DNA from: Chloroflexota bacterium
GTDB lineage: Bacteria > Chloroflexota > Anaerolineae > 4572-78 > J111
Length of the DNA: 39,836 nt
Assembly: GCA_024277275.1 (NCBI GenBank)
Contig: JAJRVO010000168.1
Span: forward strand, 1 to 39,836
Reading direction: 5' to 3'
Under the pieces are notes generated by a model that saw only the letters and a program-made list of their open reading frames with translations, was not told where the DNA came from and ran no database searches. Positions 32,169 to 39,138 of the stretch are shown here, piece by piece. A program made the position numbers and the translations under genes. Each line of letters opens with the position of its first letter. Positions within the stretch are counted from its first letter, which is position 1.

Positions 32169-34326
32169 GATTACGCGGCAGAGTGATGGTAAATGTTGTG
32201 TTTTCGTTGGGTTCACTCTCAACGGTAATCTCGCCGTGCTGCTGCTCTAAAAAGGTTTTTACCCACCATAGTCCAAACCCTAATCCTCTGGGGTTGGTGG
32301 TATAAAAAATATCAAATACCTGTTTGATATTCTCCTCGGCGATTCCCGCCCCGTTGTCGGTAATTTGGATTGACACTCGATCACTGCCGGCTTTAAAAGT
32401 TGCTATCCGCAGCAGCCCATCGCGTCCGGCCATCATTTGTACAGCATTGGTCATAAGTTCCACAAAGACCTCAACCAGCAAATCGCTGGTATCTACAGCG
32501 GGCAGAGCAGGGTCAAGATGACAAATCAGATTGATGGTTTTGGGGATTTCAATTAACCCTAATGCCTGTTCTACCAATTGGTTAATATCATGAGCCTCGG
32601 CAGGTTTTTTCTTAAAGCGACGTAACAGGACCACGGCCAGGTCAACCGTATAAAGCGAGTTCCGCTCAATCCGGCCCAAATTACCTTCAACTCTCTCCCG
32701 AAGTTCCGGCGGCATATCTACCTGTTCCAGCAACTCGCGTAAGTGCTGAGCCGCAACGGGAACCAGCGCCGTGGAGTTGTTAATTCTGTGGGCCAAGTTA
32801 CCGGCGGCTTTGCCCAGCACCGCCCATCGCTCGGCGGCAATACGCTGCTCTTGGGCCTCACGCAATGCGATATGGGCTTGCTTAAGCGCCATGTATTGAC
32901 GCGCATTCCTGATAGCGCTGGCCGTAGCCGAAGCCACCAATGAGAGAAGTTGCATATCGTCCTGGGTAAAATCGCCCGTTTTTTTGTTGAGTAACTCTAT
33001 CACGCCCAAAATTTCGCCTTCGGCCATAAGCGGCACGGCAATGAGCTTTTTGGTGATAAAGCCGGTTATTTGATCAGGCAGGGCCGACCAGTTTGGGTGA
33101 TTTTGAGCGTCATTGGCTATAATCGACTGGCCGGTTTGAGCCACTTCTCCCATAATGCCGCTGCCAAGTGGCATCAAAAAACCTTTTAGTCCTTTTACCT
33201 CATTACCCTCATTGTCATAGGCCAGTTGAAAAACTACGCCCCCTTGCTCTTGCTCTATCAAGGCCAGCGAACCGCACTCTGCGCCTATAATTTTTGCGGT
33301 TTGTTGCACCAGCAAATGTGGAATTTGGTCTACATCAAGTGTGCTGGAAACCAACCGGCTAATTTCATTGACCAATTCCAAATTACGGCTAAATTGCCAG
33401 GTATCGGCATAAAGTTTGGCGTTTTGAATGGAAATAGCCGCCCAATCGGCCAGCGCGGAGAGCAGCTTTTTATCATTTTGGGTGAAAGACCGTTTTTGGC
33501 GGCGATTGTTAGCCCCCAACACACCAATTACATTTTGGCCTAAATTGACCGGCACGTTGACCAACGAGTAAACTGAGATGCCTGTTTTTACCTTTAAACT
33601 TCCGCTTTCTTTAGATATGGTAATGGGTTGACCCGTTTGCACCACCTGCCCGGCAATGGAATCTTTAACCTTAATCCTGAACTTTTTGGTTTCCTCGGCG
33701 CTCAAGTTGTTTTGAGCGCGGAGATACAAATCGCCGCTGGCATCATCAACCAAAAGCAGATAACTCTCATCGGCTCCGGTCAGGTTGACGGCGGCTTCTA
33801 CCACCAGGCGCAACACGCTCTCCAGGTCAAGCTGAGAGGTTACAGATTTGCCGATTTCAAACAGAGTTTGCAGCTCTTGCACTCGATGCGCTAAACGCCG
33901 GTTGGCGTCGACCAGTTCGGCTCGTTTGGCCAACACCAGTTCGCCGGCGGGCAGGGGGTGTTCCAGGGCGGTCTGGATGAGTAGAGCCAGCTCTGAGGCG
34001 GTAAAGGGTTGGTTAATCCAGCCAATAATGTGGGGATAATTAATGTCGGTTGATGCGGTGTCGCCATTAGCATCAACCAGAACCACCGGCGGAGTTATGT
34101 TTTGAGCCATCAACGCCGAAAGCAATCTGTCGGCAGGTGGGTTTGTTAAGTTGGCATTCAGCACAATCAAATCCGGCCTGATATTCTGCACGGTTTCCAG
34201 CGCCGTTTGCCCTTGCGTCAAATGTTCAACTCCTAAACCAAATTGCTGCTGCAAATTGGCGCGCAAAGCAGCGCTATCGTTTGGGTCAATGATTAAGATG
34301 TTGGGGGATTTTTTTGTAGAAGCCAT
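32143..34326 (-). CDS. Histidine kinase with degenerate receiver and two GAF domains
   Basis: A 727-residue cytoplasmic sensor kinase. Residues 8-125 form a receiver-like domain whose phosphoacceptor is Asn (LIVLNANL, Asn57) and whose Lys is Gln (INQPF), so it should not be phosphorylated. A coiled coil follows, then two GAF domains (about 150-310 and 320-480; FEIGKSVTSQLDLESVLRLV, then ISRLVSSTLDVDQIPHLLVQ). A histidine box follows (NLAHRINNS), then an HATPase domain with the N box ELMTNAVQMM, G1 DNGAGI and GLGFGLWWVK. It has no membrane helices. GAF domains commonly sense small molecules or light chromophores; no chromophore Cys is obvious. It starts 10 bases after rtcA ends and precedes a receiver gene. 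Confidence 0.9.
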   Translation of the reverse strand: MASTKKSPNILIIDPNDSAALRANLQQQFGLGVEHLTQGQTALETVQNIRPDLIVLNANLTNPPADRLLSALMAQNITPPVVLVDANGDTASTDINYPHIIGWINQPFTASELALLIQTALEHPLPAGELVLAKRAELVDANRRLAHRVQELQTLFEIGKSVTSQLDLESVLRLVVEAAVNLTGADESYLLLVDDASGDLYLRAQNNLSAEETKKFRIKVKDSIAGQVVQTGQPITISKESGSLKVKTGISVYSLVNVPVNLGQNVIGVLGANNRRQKRSFTQNDKKLLSALADWAAISIQNAKLYADTWQFSRNLELVNEISRLVSSTLDVDQIPHLLVQQTAKIIGAECGSLALIEQEQGGVVFQLAYDNEGNEVKGLKGFLMPLGSGIMGEVAQTGQSIIANDAQNHPNWSALPDQITGFITKKLIAVPLMAEGEILGVIELLNKKTGDFTQDDMQLLSLVASATASAIRNARQYMALKQAHIALREAQEQRIAAERWAVLGKAAGNLAHRINNSTALVPVAAQHLRELLEQVDMPPELRERVEGNLGRIERNSLYTVDLAVVLLRRFKKKPAEAHDINQLVEQALGLIEIPKTINLICHLDPALPAVDTSDLLVEVFVELMTNAVQMMAGRDGLLRIATFKAGSDRVSIQITDNGAGIAEENIKQVFDIFYTTNPRGLGFGLWWVKTFLEQQHGEITVESEPNENTTFTITLPRNLPSLQSSQ

Positions 34327-34336
34327 ACCCGCTAAC

Positions 34337-35401
34337 TCACTGTTGTGATTGAAATTGAATGGTGTTGTTTTTTCTATTAACTTTTGCCACCGAGCCTAAA
34401 AACTGCTCGACTACCCGGATATTGGTCAAGGTGTGTTTAGATATTCGCTCGGCTGAAAAAACGCCGGAGTAACCGGATAAAGCCATCGGCAAAATAAGCT
34501 GGTCGGTGAGATGCTCATCAAAAATGGCGGCGCTTCGGTGAAACGCCAGCGCCGCTTTAACCGCTTCCTCGGCGACTCGTTCGGCAGGTTTCCCTTTTTT
34601 ACCAAGCGCCCCAAAACCGGCCCGGCTCGACTCGTATTCAGCCATCAAAAATATGCCGGCCCCCGGCGAGGTAGAACGAACTCGTTGCGGTTCAATTGAA
34701 ACTGGTAATCCCGCTTTTTCAAGGCGTCTGGCAGCGTAGTCGCTCATGCGCTGGGCAATGTGAGCCGGCAGGCTTGAGGCTACAGCAACACCCTTGATCT
34801 GTTTCAATTCGCCCCGGTCCAGCCAATTTTGGTTGGGTTTGCGACTCGCGTTGTGGTCAGTAAAAGCCTGACCGGGAATCTCCACAGCTATTTCGCCTTC
34901 GCCCGCCGGGTACCAACCCCAGGCTAACAGTTCGGCGTTTGCGTCCACGCCCAGGCCGGCAACCATTGGCAAATAAACGTTGCGTAGATAGTGAAATGAA
35001 GGACTCCAGGCTACGTGGGTTCCCCCTTTTACCGTGACCGTGCTGGAATTGTGGGCCATTGCCAAAGGCAGCAACACGGTTTGCAAAACCAAAGTGGCCG
35101 CTCCGGCGCTGCCACCCTCGCGGGCTTCGGCTACATCCAATTCATACAGACCCGGAATCGGCGGTTGCCGGGGTTCAAATGTAAGTTGTGTCGATCCCAA
35201 TGTGTCGCCGGAAAGGGCGGCATCGCAAATCATAGCGGCGGCCCGCACAGAGGTTAGGTGTTGGGCGGTCAGGCCGGGATTTTTACGTCCGGCCCGGATA
35301 TTTTCAATGCAAACGGGTCGATTTAGAATTATTGCCAAAACCAGGGCCGTGCGAAGAATTTGTCCTCCACCTTCTCCATAAGCCCCGTTAATGATTACCA
35401 T
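34337..35401 (-). CDS. rtcA: RNA 3'-terminal phosphate cyclase
   Basis: A 354-residue enzyme that turns RNA 3'-phosphates into 2',3'-cyclic phosphates through an AMP-enzyme intermediate. The start MVIINGAYGEGGGQILRTAL and the segments RKNPGLTAQHLTSVRAA, REGGSAGAATLVLQTVLLPL, KGGTHVAWSPSFHYLRNVYL and HLTDQLILPMAL match RtcA. The catalytic His is in the last block. I place the start at ATG 35401 with aaagga 6 bases upstream; the frame stays open another 50 codons, but that part is the dispersed repeat 35418-35557. No rtcB is seen nearby. It shares a transcript with the histidine kinase that follows. Confidence 0.94.
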   Translation of the reverse strand: MVIINGAYGEGGGQILRTALVLAIILNRPVCIENIRAGRKNPGLTAQHLTSVRAAAMICDAALSGDTLGSTQLTFEPRQPPIPGLYELDVAEAREGGSAGAATLVLQTVLLPLAMAHNSSTVTVKGGTHVAWSPSFHYLRNVYLPMVAGLGVDANAELLAWGWYPAGEGEIAVEIPGQAFTDHNASRKPNQNWLDRGELKQIKGVAVASSLPAHIAQRMSDYAARRLEKAGLPVSIEPQRVRSTSPGAGIFLMAEYESSRAGFGALGKKGKPAERVAEEAVKAALAFHRSAAIFDEHLTDQLILPMALSGYSGVFSAERISKHTLTNIRVVEQFLGSVAKVNRKNNTIQFQSQQ

Positions 35402-35417
35402 ATGTTTTCCTTTATCG

Positions 35418-35557
35418 AGGGGATTTGGTAATTCAATGTAGCCGTAAAAAAGGACGAATGACGAACGACGGCGGACGAATGAAACGATACAACAGGGGTT
35501 TTGTCGTTCGTCCATCGTCTTTCGTCTGATTGAACAAAACGTTCCAAACAATTATCA
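35418..35557 (+). repeat. 138-bp dispersed repeat, copy 2
   Basis: It matches 9857-9995 at roughly nine of ten bases, in the same orientation, with the same internal inverted repeat (ggacgaatgacgaacgacgg against tcgtcgttcgtcc). It lies immediately before the rtcA ribosome site, so it would be transcribed in the rtcA leader. Confidence 0.85.
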
Positions 35558-35573
35558 AAATAGCTCTTATCTA

Positions 35574-35582
35574 ATTATACCA
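35574..35582 (-). promoter_or_regulatory. Possible extended -10 promoter of the rtcA operon
   Basis: On the minus strand TGgTATAAT (35582-35574) is an extended -10; no good -35 is seen. The leader would include the 138-bp repeat. I see nothing else in 35583-35814. Confidence 0.4.
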
Positions 35583-35814
35583 CAATTAGTAATAGGCGCG
35601 CTGAATTTATGTCAGCAAAATCCACTATTGAAGGATTTGCAAAATCTTGACGTTTGGGTAACATAATCCAGTCTTTATTAATACGCTAGAGAAGATGTTT
35701 GCCACTACAGCGATATTGGGACAATCGTTATAGCGGCGACTAAAGATCATCCTTAACCATAATCTCTAAAAGCGCATAATAAAGTCTGTAGAAATATTTA
35801 TTCTTTAACAACCG

Positions 35815-36078
35815 ATGGAAGGAGTAATGTTGTTTATGGATGTGATGTTACCAGGACGTGTTCTTTCTGATAAGTTAATCAGCTTTATTGGTTGGCTTAG
35901 ACAAGAGCGCGGGCAGGATGTTAGCCCCTACTCAGGGGATGCCTTTGACCAGGAACTTCATCAACTAGAACAAACATTGAACGATGTGTCAACTCGGCCC
36001 AGCAGTATCGTCCGCAGGCTTAACAATTCGTTAGAGCCAATAACGGAGCAGCAAAGAATTATAGATTTGGCCGGCTAA
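35815..36078 (+). CDS. Small protein of unknown function
   Basis: An 87-codon reading frame whose exact start is uncertain. A strong ribosome site (aaggag, 35819-35824) lies inside the first codons, so translation more likely begins at TTG 35830 or ATG 35836, giving about 80 residues. The product (SDKLISFIGWLRQERGQDVS... IVRRLNNSLEPITEQQRIID) seems to be two or three amphipathic helices without cysteines or membrane segment. The good ribosome site and the terminator 50 bases downstream support a real gene. I do not recognise a family. Confidence 0.55.
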   Translation: MEGVMLFMDVMLPGRVLSDKLISFIGWLRQERGQDVSPYSGDAFDQELHQLEQTLNDVSTRPSSIVRRLNNSLEPITEQQRIIDLAG

Positions 36079-36127
36079 AAAAGGAATTAGTTAAAACAGA
36101 AACAGTGTTGTTTCAATGTAGTTCAAC

Positions 36128-36166
36128 AAAAAAAGCCCACCTGATCAGGTGGGCTTTTTTATTATT
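36128..36166. terminator. Bidirectional Rho-independent terminator
   Basis: A perfect palindrome (36134-36155, arms agcccacctga) is flanked by A- and T-runs. It stands between the small protein and the convergent response regulator and can end both transcripts. Confidence 0.93.
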
Positions 36167-36177
36167 TAGGATGCGGT

Positions 36178-36906
36178 TTATTCTGAGGCAATTGTATAGC
36201 CTCGACGGGGAATGGTTAAAATGAATTCGGGATTGCTGGGGTCTTCTTCAATTTTTGATCGCAGGTTTTTAATATGCATTCTTACTAAATCGGGGCTGCC
36301 GCTCTCCGAAGGGTAATCCCAAACTTCCTGAAGTAGTCTATCGCTGGTAAAAACCTCATTGGGATGCGTCATCAGGTGATAAAGCAAATCAAATTCAACG
36401 GGCGTAAGGGTGGCTTGATTTTTGTCAGTAGTAATACGATAGCTAAGTCTATCTAAAACTGCGCCATTAACCGTAATTTGAGAATTTGGCGGATTGGCGG
36501 CAGTTGCAGGCGAGATGCGCCGTAAGATAGCTTTAATTCTAAGTTGCAACTCTTCTAAATTAAAGGGTTTGGTTAAGTAGTCGTCGGCGCCGGCACGTAA
36601 ACCGGCCACTCTGTCTTCAGGCCGCCCCAGGGCAGTGAGAAACAAAATAGGGATATCGGTTAAAGCAGGGTCAACTCTAAATTGACGGCATGTTTCAAAA
36701 CCGTCCATTCCCGGCATAACCACATCTAATACAATGATATCGGGGGAGTGACGTCGAGCTTCTTTTATTGCCCCTACACCGCTATGAACCACAAAGACTT
36801 GATAATTCCGTCGTAAGGTTGCTTCAATGGATTTGGCAACCTCCTGGTCATCGTCAACCACAATAACACGCGGAGGGTTTGCCTCTGCTTGCAAGGATAC
36901 CGCCAT
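36178..36906 (-). CDS. OmpR/PhoB-family response regulator
   Basis: A 242-residue regulator. The receiver domain has VIVVDDDQEVAKSI, phosphoacceptor Asp in IIVLDVVMPGMDG, Thr in LFLTALGR and Lys in YLTKPF. A winged-helix DNA-binding domain follows (LTPVEFDLLYHLMTHPNEVF, then HIKNLRSKIEEDPSNPEFIL and RRGY). No histidine kinase gene is adjacent, so it is an orphan in this window. It has its own promoter (36953-36981) and a shared terminator. The target genes are unknown. Confidence 0.94.
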   Translation of the reverse strand: MAVSLQAEANPPRVIVVDDDQEVAKSIEATLRRNYQVFVVHSGVGAIKEARRHSPDIIVLDVVMPGMDGFETCRQFRVDPALTDIPILFLTALGRPEDRVAGLRAGADDYLTKPFNLEELQLRIKAILRRISPATAANPPNSQITVNGAVLDRLSYRITTDKNQATLTPVEFDLLYHLMTHPNEVFTSDRLLQEVWDYPSESGSPDLVRMHIKNLRSKIEEDPSNPEFILTIPRRGYTIASE

Positions 36907-36952
36907 AGTAATAAATACTTCCCCCTAAATAACCTGCTTTAACGCTAGCCTA

Positions 36953-36981
36953 ATTATAGCATAAGGTTGGCGCTGAGCCAA
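36953..36981 (-). promoter_or_regulatory. Promoter of the OmpR-type regulator gene
   Basis: On the minus strand TTGGCT (36981-36976), a spacer of exactly 17 bases and TATAAT (36958-36953), 47 bases before the start codon. Confidence 0.65.
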
Positions 36982-37097
36982 TCACCCAAATGTATGGGGA
37001 AAGCAGATAAATTTTAACTTTCTGAGGCGTTGAAACCTACTTGAATTTAACTTCTCTTTAATTTATGAGTGCTACTATTTGCGTATGAGAAATTATT

Positions 37098-37221
37098 ACT
37101 AGTACAGCTTGGCGGAAGTCTTTCGGTAGTTACAAGCAGCGCGTTGCTTAGTTTATGGAGTGAAAAAGTGCACTTTTTCACTCCATAAACTACCGAAGGA
37201 TTTACGCCGCCGTGTACTAGT
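37098..37221. repeat. Palindromic MITE-like element with 40-bp perfect core palindrome
   Basis: Bases 37151-37190 form a perfect palindrome centred on tgca. Outer arms begin and end with actagtaca/tgtactagt and include complementary ggcgg/ccgcc and tttcggtagtt/aactaccgaa parts. The core aaaaagtgcacttttt with ggagt/actcc flanks is nearly the same as at 23851-23880. It lies in the 429-base divergent gap before the GntR/B12 gene; apart from this and the promoter sites I see only AT-rich sequence there. Confidence 0.88.
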
Positions 37222-37257
37222 GGCCTTAAATTCTTGCATTTTGCTCTACAAAAACCA

Positions 37258-37286
37258 TTGACACGTAACAAAAAGTACGTTACAAT
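37258..37286 (+). promoter_or_regulatory. Near-consensus promoter of the GntR/B12-regulator gene
   Basis: A perfect TTGACA (37258-37263), 17 bases, then TACAAT (37281-37286). The inverted repeat gtaac-N9-gttac (37265-37269, 37279-37283) overlaps the spacer and -10, where a bound regulator would block RNA polymerase. Confidence 0.78.
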
Positions 37287-37293
37287 AAGGTGA

Positions 37294-37313
37294 ACTGGTA
37301 TATACTGGTATAC
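37294..37313 (+). promoter_or_regulatory. Tandem ctggtata sites, possible GntR operator
   Basis: actggtatatactggtatac covers the expected transcription start (about 37293). It is a direct repeat of ctggtata and contains the palindromes gtatatac and gtatac, a shape common among GntR-family operators. Its position suggests self-repression by the gene that follows; this is inferred. Confidence 0.45.
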
Positions 37314-37335
37314 ATTGCGTTGGTAGAGGAAGTTT

Positions 37336-38307
37336 ATGCATTTGGATAAACAACATCCCAGACCTGTTTACCTTCAGCTAAAAGAGTTGTTGCAGAATCA
37401 AATTGAACAAGGCGTTTACCTTTCGCACCAGCAATTACCATCTGAGCGCGACCTTTGCCAACATCATAACTTAAGCCGAATGACGGCGCGTCGTGCCTTA
37501 CAAGAACTTATTGCCGAGGGATTTGCTTATACTAGAGCCGGAAAAGGAACCTTTGTTAGCCAAAATCCAAATCTTTGCCGCAAAATATTTACGGATAAAC
37601 CAGATCAAATAGCGGCTTCTGATTTAGATAGCGCTATGCTCAATACTCACTATCAACAAAAACTGATGACTCCGTTACTATCTTTTGACTGTGTTGGGGT
37701 AGAGCGGGCCATTGGCGAAGCGTTGGCTGTATACTCACTTGAAACTGTAGCCGGAAGATTATTTTCGGAAACTATTAAAAATCTTGAACAAAAATGGCAT
37801 AAGGGAGAAATTAGTCTTTTAGTTTATAACTACGCAATTACTACCTTATGGTCGCAGTTAATTGCTATGGTAAATGCTGCCACAATGCCAGAAACCGGCC
37901 CAAGAGTATTATTAGCTTGCGCGCCGGGAGATCAACATGAAATAGGGCTGCTTTTGTTAGCCCTAAACTTACGACGACGAGGTTTTTTGGTTATCTATTT
38001 AGGGCCTAATCTTGGCGCGGATGAGTTTTACCAGGCTATAGAGACGGCGCAACCTAAACTTATATGCCTCTCTGCGGCTACCGAACAATCTGCAAAAAAT
38101 TTAATTGGACTAGAGCGGCAATATCAGGAACAGTGGATTTCAGATACAACCTATAAAAGGACTCACCTTTGGCAAAAACCGCTGTTTACCTTTGGCGGCG
38201 TAGTATTTAACCAAAACCCGGCGCTTGTATCAAATATATCCGGGGTTTATCTGGGTAACACAATTAAAGATGCCGTTACAAAAATACAAGAGCTATTTAT
38301 TGTGTAA
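37336..38307 (+). CDS. GntR-type HTH regulator with CarH-like cobalamin-binding domain
   Basis: A 323-residue regulator. Residues 8-75 form a GntR winged helix (PVYLQLKELLQNQIEQGVYL, LPSERDLCQHHNLSRMTARR, GKGTF). Residues about 120-185 resemble the helical B12-binding cap, and 188-320 a Rossmann B12-binding domain with DxHxxG (GDQHEIG, 198-204), where His201 would be the lower cobalt ligand. LLLLALNLRRRGFLVIYLGP is very close to the CarH/LitR pattern. In the cap, Trp154-His155 fit the CarH Trp and upper-ligand His, but the EH of the Wx9EH motif is Tyr164-Asn165. CarH uses MerR-type DNA binding, so a GntR head is unusual. It probably senses cobalamin or light and controls this locus (inferred). 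The ribosome site is weak; the promoter is strong. Confidence 0.88.
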   Translation: MHLDKQHPRPVYLQLKELLQNQIEQGVYLSHQQLPSERDLCQHHNLSRMTARRALQELIAEGFAYTRAGKGTFVSQNPNLCRKIFTDKPDQIAASDLDSAMLNTHYQQKLMTPLLSFDCVGVERAIGEALAVYSLETVAGRLFSETIKNLEQKWHKGEISLLVYNYAITTLWSQLIAMVNAATMPETGPRVLLACAPGDQHEIGLLLLALNLRRRGFLVIYLGPNLGADEFYQAIETAQPKLICLSAATEQSAKNLIGLERQYQEQWISDTTYKRTHLWQKPLFTFGGVVFNQNPALVSNISGVYLGNTIKDAVTKIQELFIV

Positions 38308-38417
38308 AGATTTGCAAGGCGGATAACCCCCAACTAATAATGAAGATTAAATTTACCAGACACGTATAAGTATAGAGCAAACCTGATGGTACTGGCACAG
38401 GTTAAGGAAAATTATTA

Positions 38418-39122
38418 ATGTTAGCAGATGGCGCAAATATTTCATTGTTCCCCTTAAATGTGGTTTTATTCCCTGGGATGATGTTGCCGCTACATATTTT
38501 TGAAGACCGATATAAATCAATGATTAATGCGTGTTTGGGCGGCGACCAAATATTTGGCGTGGTTTTGGCAAAAAATAAACTGGCTCAATCAGAAAACGTA
38601 GTCGATGTCTATACTGACGATCTCTACAACGTAGGGACAACGGCCCGCATTACGGCAGTGGAGCATTTGGATGATGGCCGTATGAATCTAATTACAATTG
38701 GTCAAGAACGGTTCACTATAAAAGGGGTTGCAGCCAGTGAAGATGATTTTCTTGTTGGACAAGTAAAGCCATTCCCTATGCAAGGCAGCGGCGACCCGGC
38801 AAGAATTGACAACATGGTTCAAAAGCTAAAGCCGTTGGTACAAGAATATATCAACTATTTGGCCGACGTGTCGGGCGAGGACCTTTCAAATGCAACGTTA
38901 CCCACAGATCCAGCGGCCCTGGCCTATTTGGCCGGCACAGCCGTACAGGGTCCTTTACCCGATAAACAGCAACTGCTCTCAGCCGAAACATTGAGCGCGT
39001 TAATATCCAAAACCGTGCGTGTGCTTGATAGAGAAAACCAAATTTTAGCTTATATGTTAAAAGCTTATCAAGCCCACCAACAAATAGAAAGACTACCTTT
39101 TGTAGACTACTCTCTAAATTAA
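38418..39122 (+). CDS. LON-domain (Lon protease N-terminal-like) protein
   Basis: A 234-residue protein with only the substrate-recognition domain of Lon. It has the family start ISLFPLNVVLFPGMMLPLHI and FEDRYKSMINACL, then FGVVLAKN, VGTTARITAVEHLDDGRMNL and a helical C-terminal half. It lacks the AAA+ and protease parts of Lon, as do many stand-alone LON proteins, which probably bind proteins. A ribosome site (aagga) lies 11 bases before the ATG. It starts 110 bases after the GntR/B12 gene and ends 16 bases before the sigma-factor gene, so it is likely co-transcribed with the latter. Its client is unknown. Confidence 0.9.
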   Translation: MLADGANISLFPLNVVLFPGMMLPLHIFEDRYKSMINACLGGDQIFGVVLAKNKLAQSENVVDVYTDDLYNVGTTARITAVEHLDDGRMNLITIGQERFTIKGVAASEDDFLVGQVKPFPMQGSGDPARIDNMVQKLKPLVQEYINYLADVSGEDLSNATLPTDPAALAYLAGTAVQGPLPDKQQLLSAETLSALISKTVRVLDRENQILAYMLKAYQAHQQIERLPFVDYSLN

Positions 39123-39138
39123 GTAAGAGGTGAAAAAA

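Noticed and set aside
35402-35551. 50-codon N-terminal extension of rtcA
   Set aside because: The extension is the dispersed repeat; RtcA proteins begin at the MVIINGAYGEGGG segment, which has its own ribosome site.
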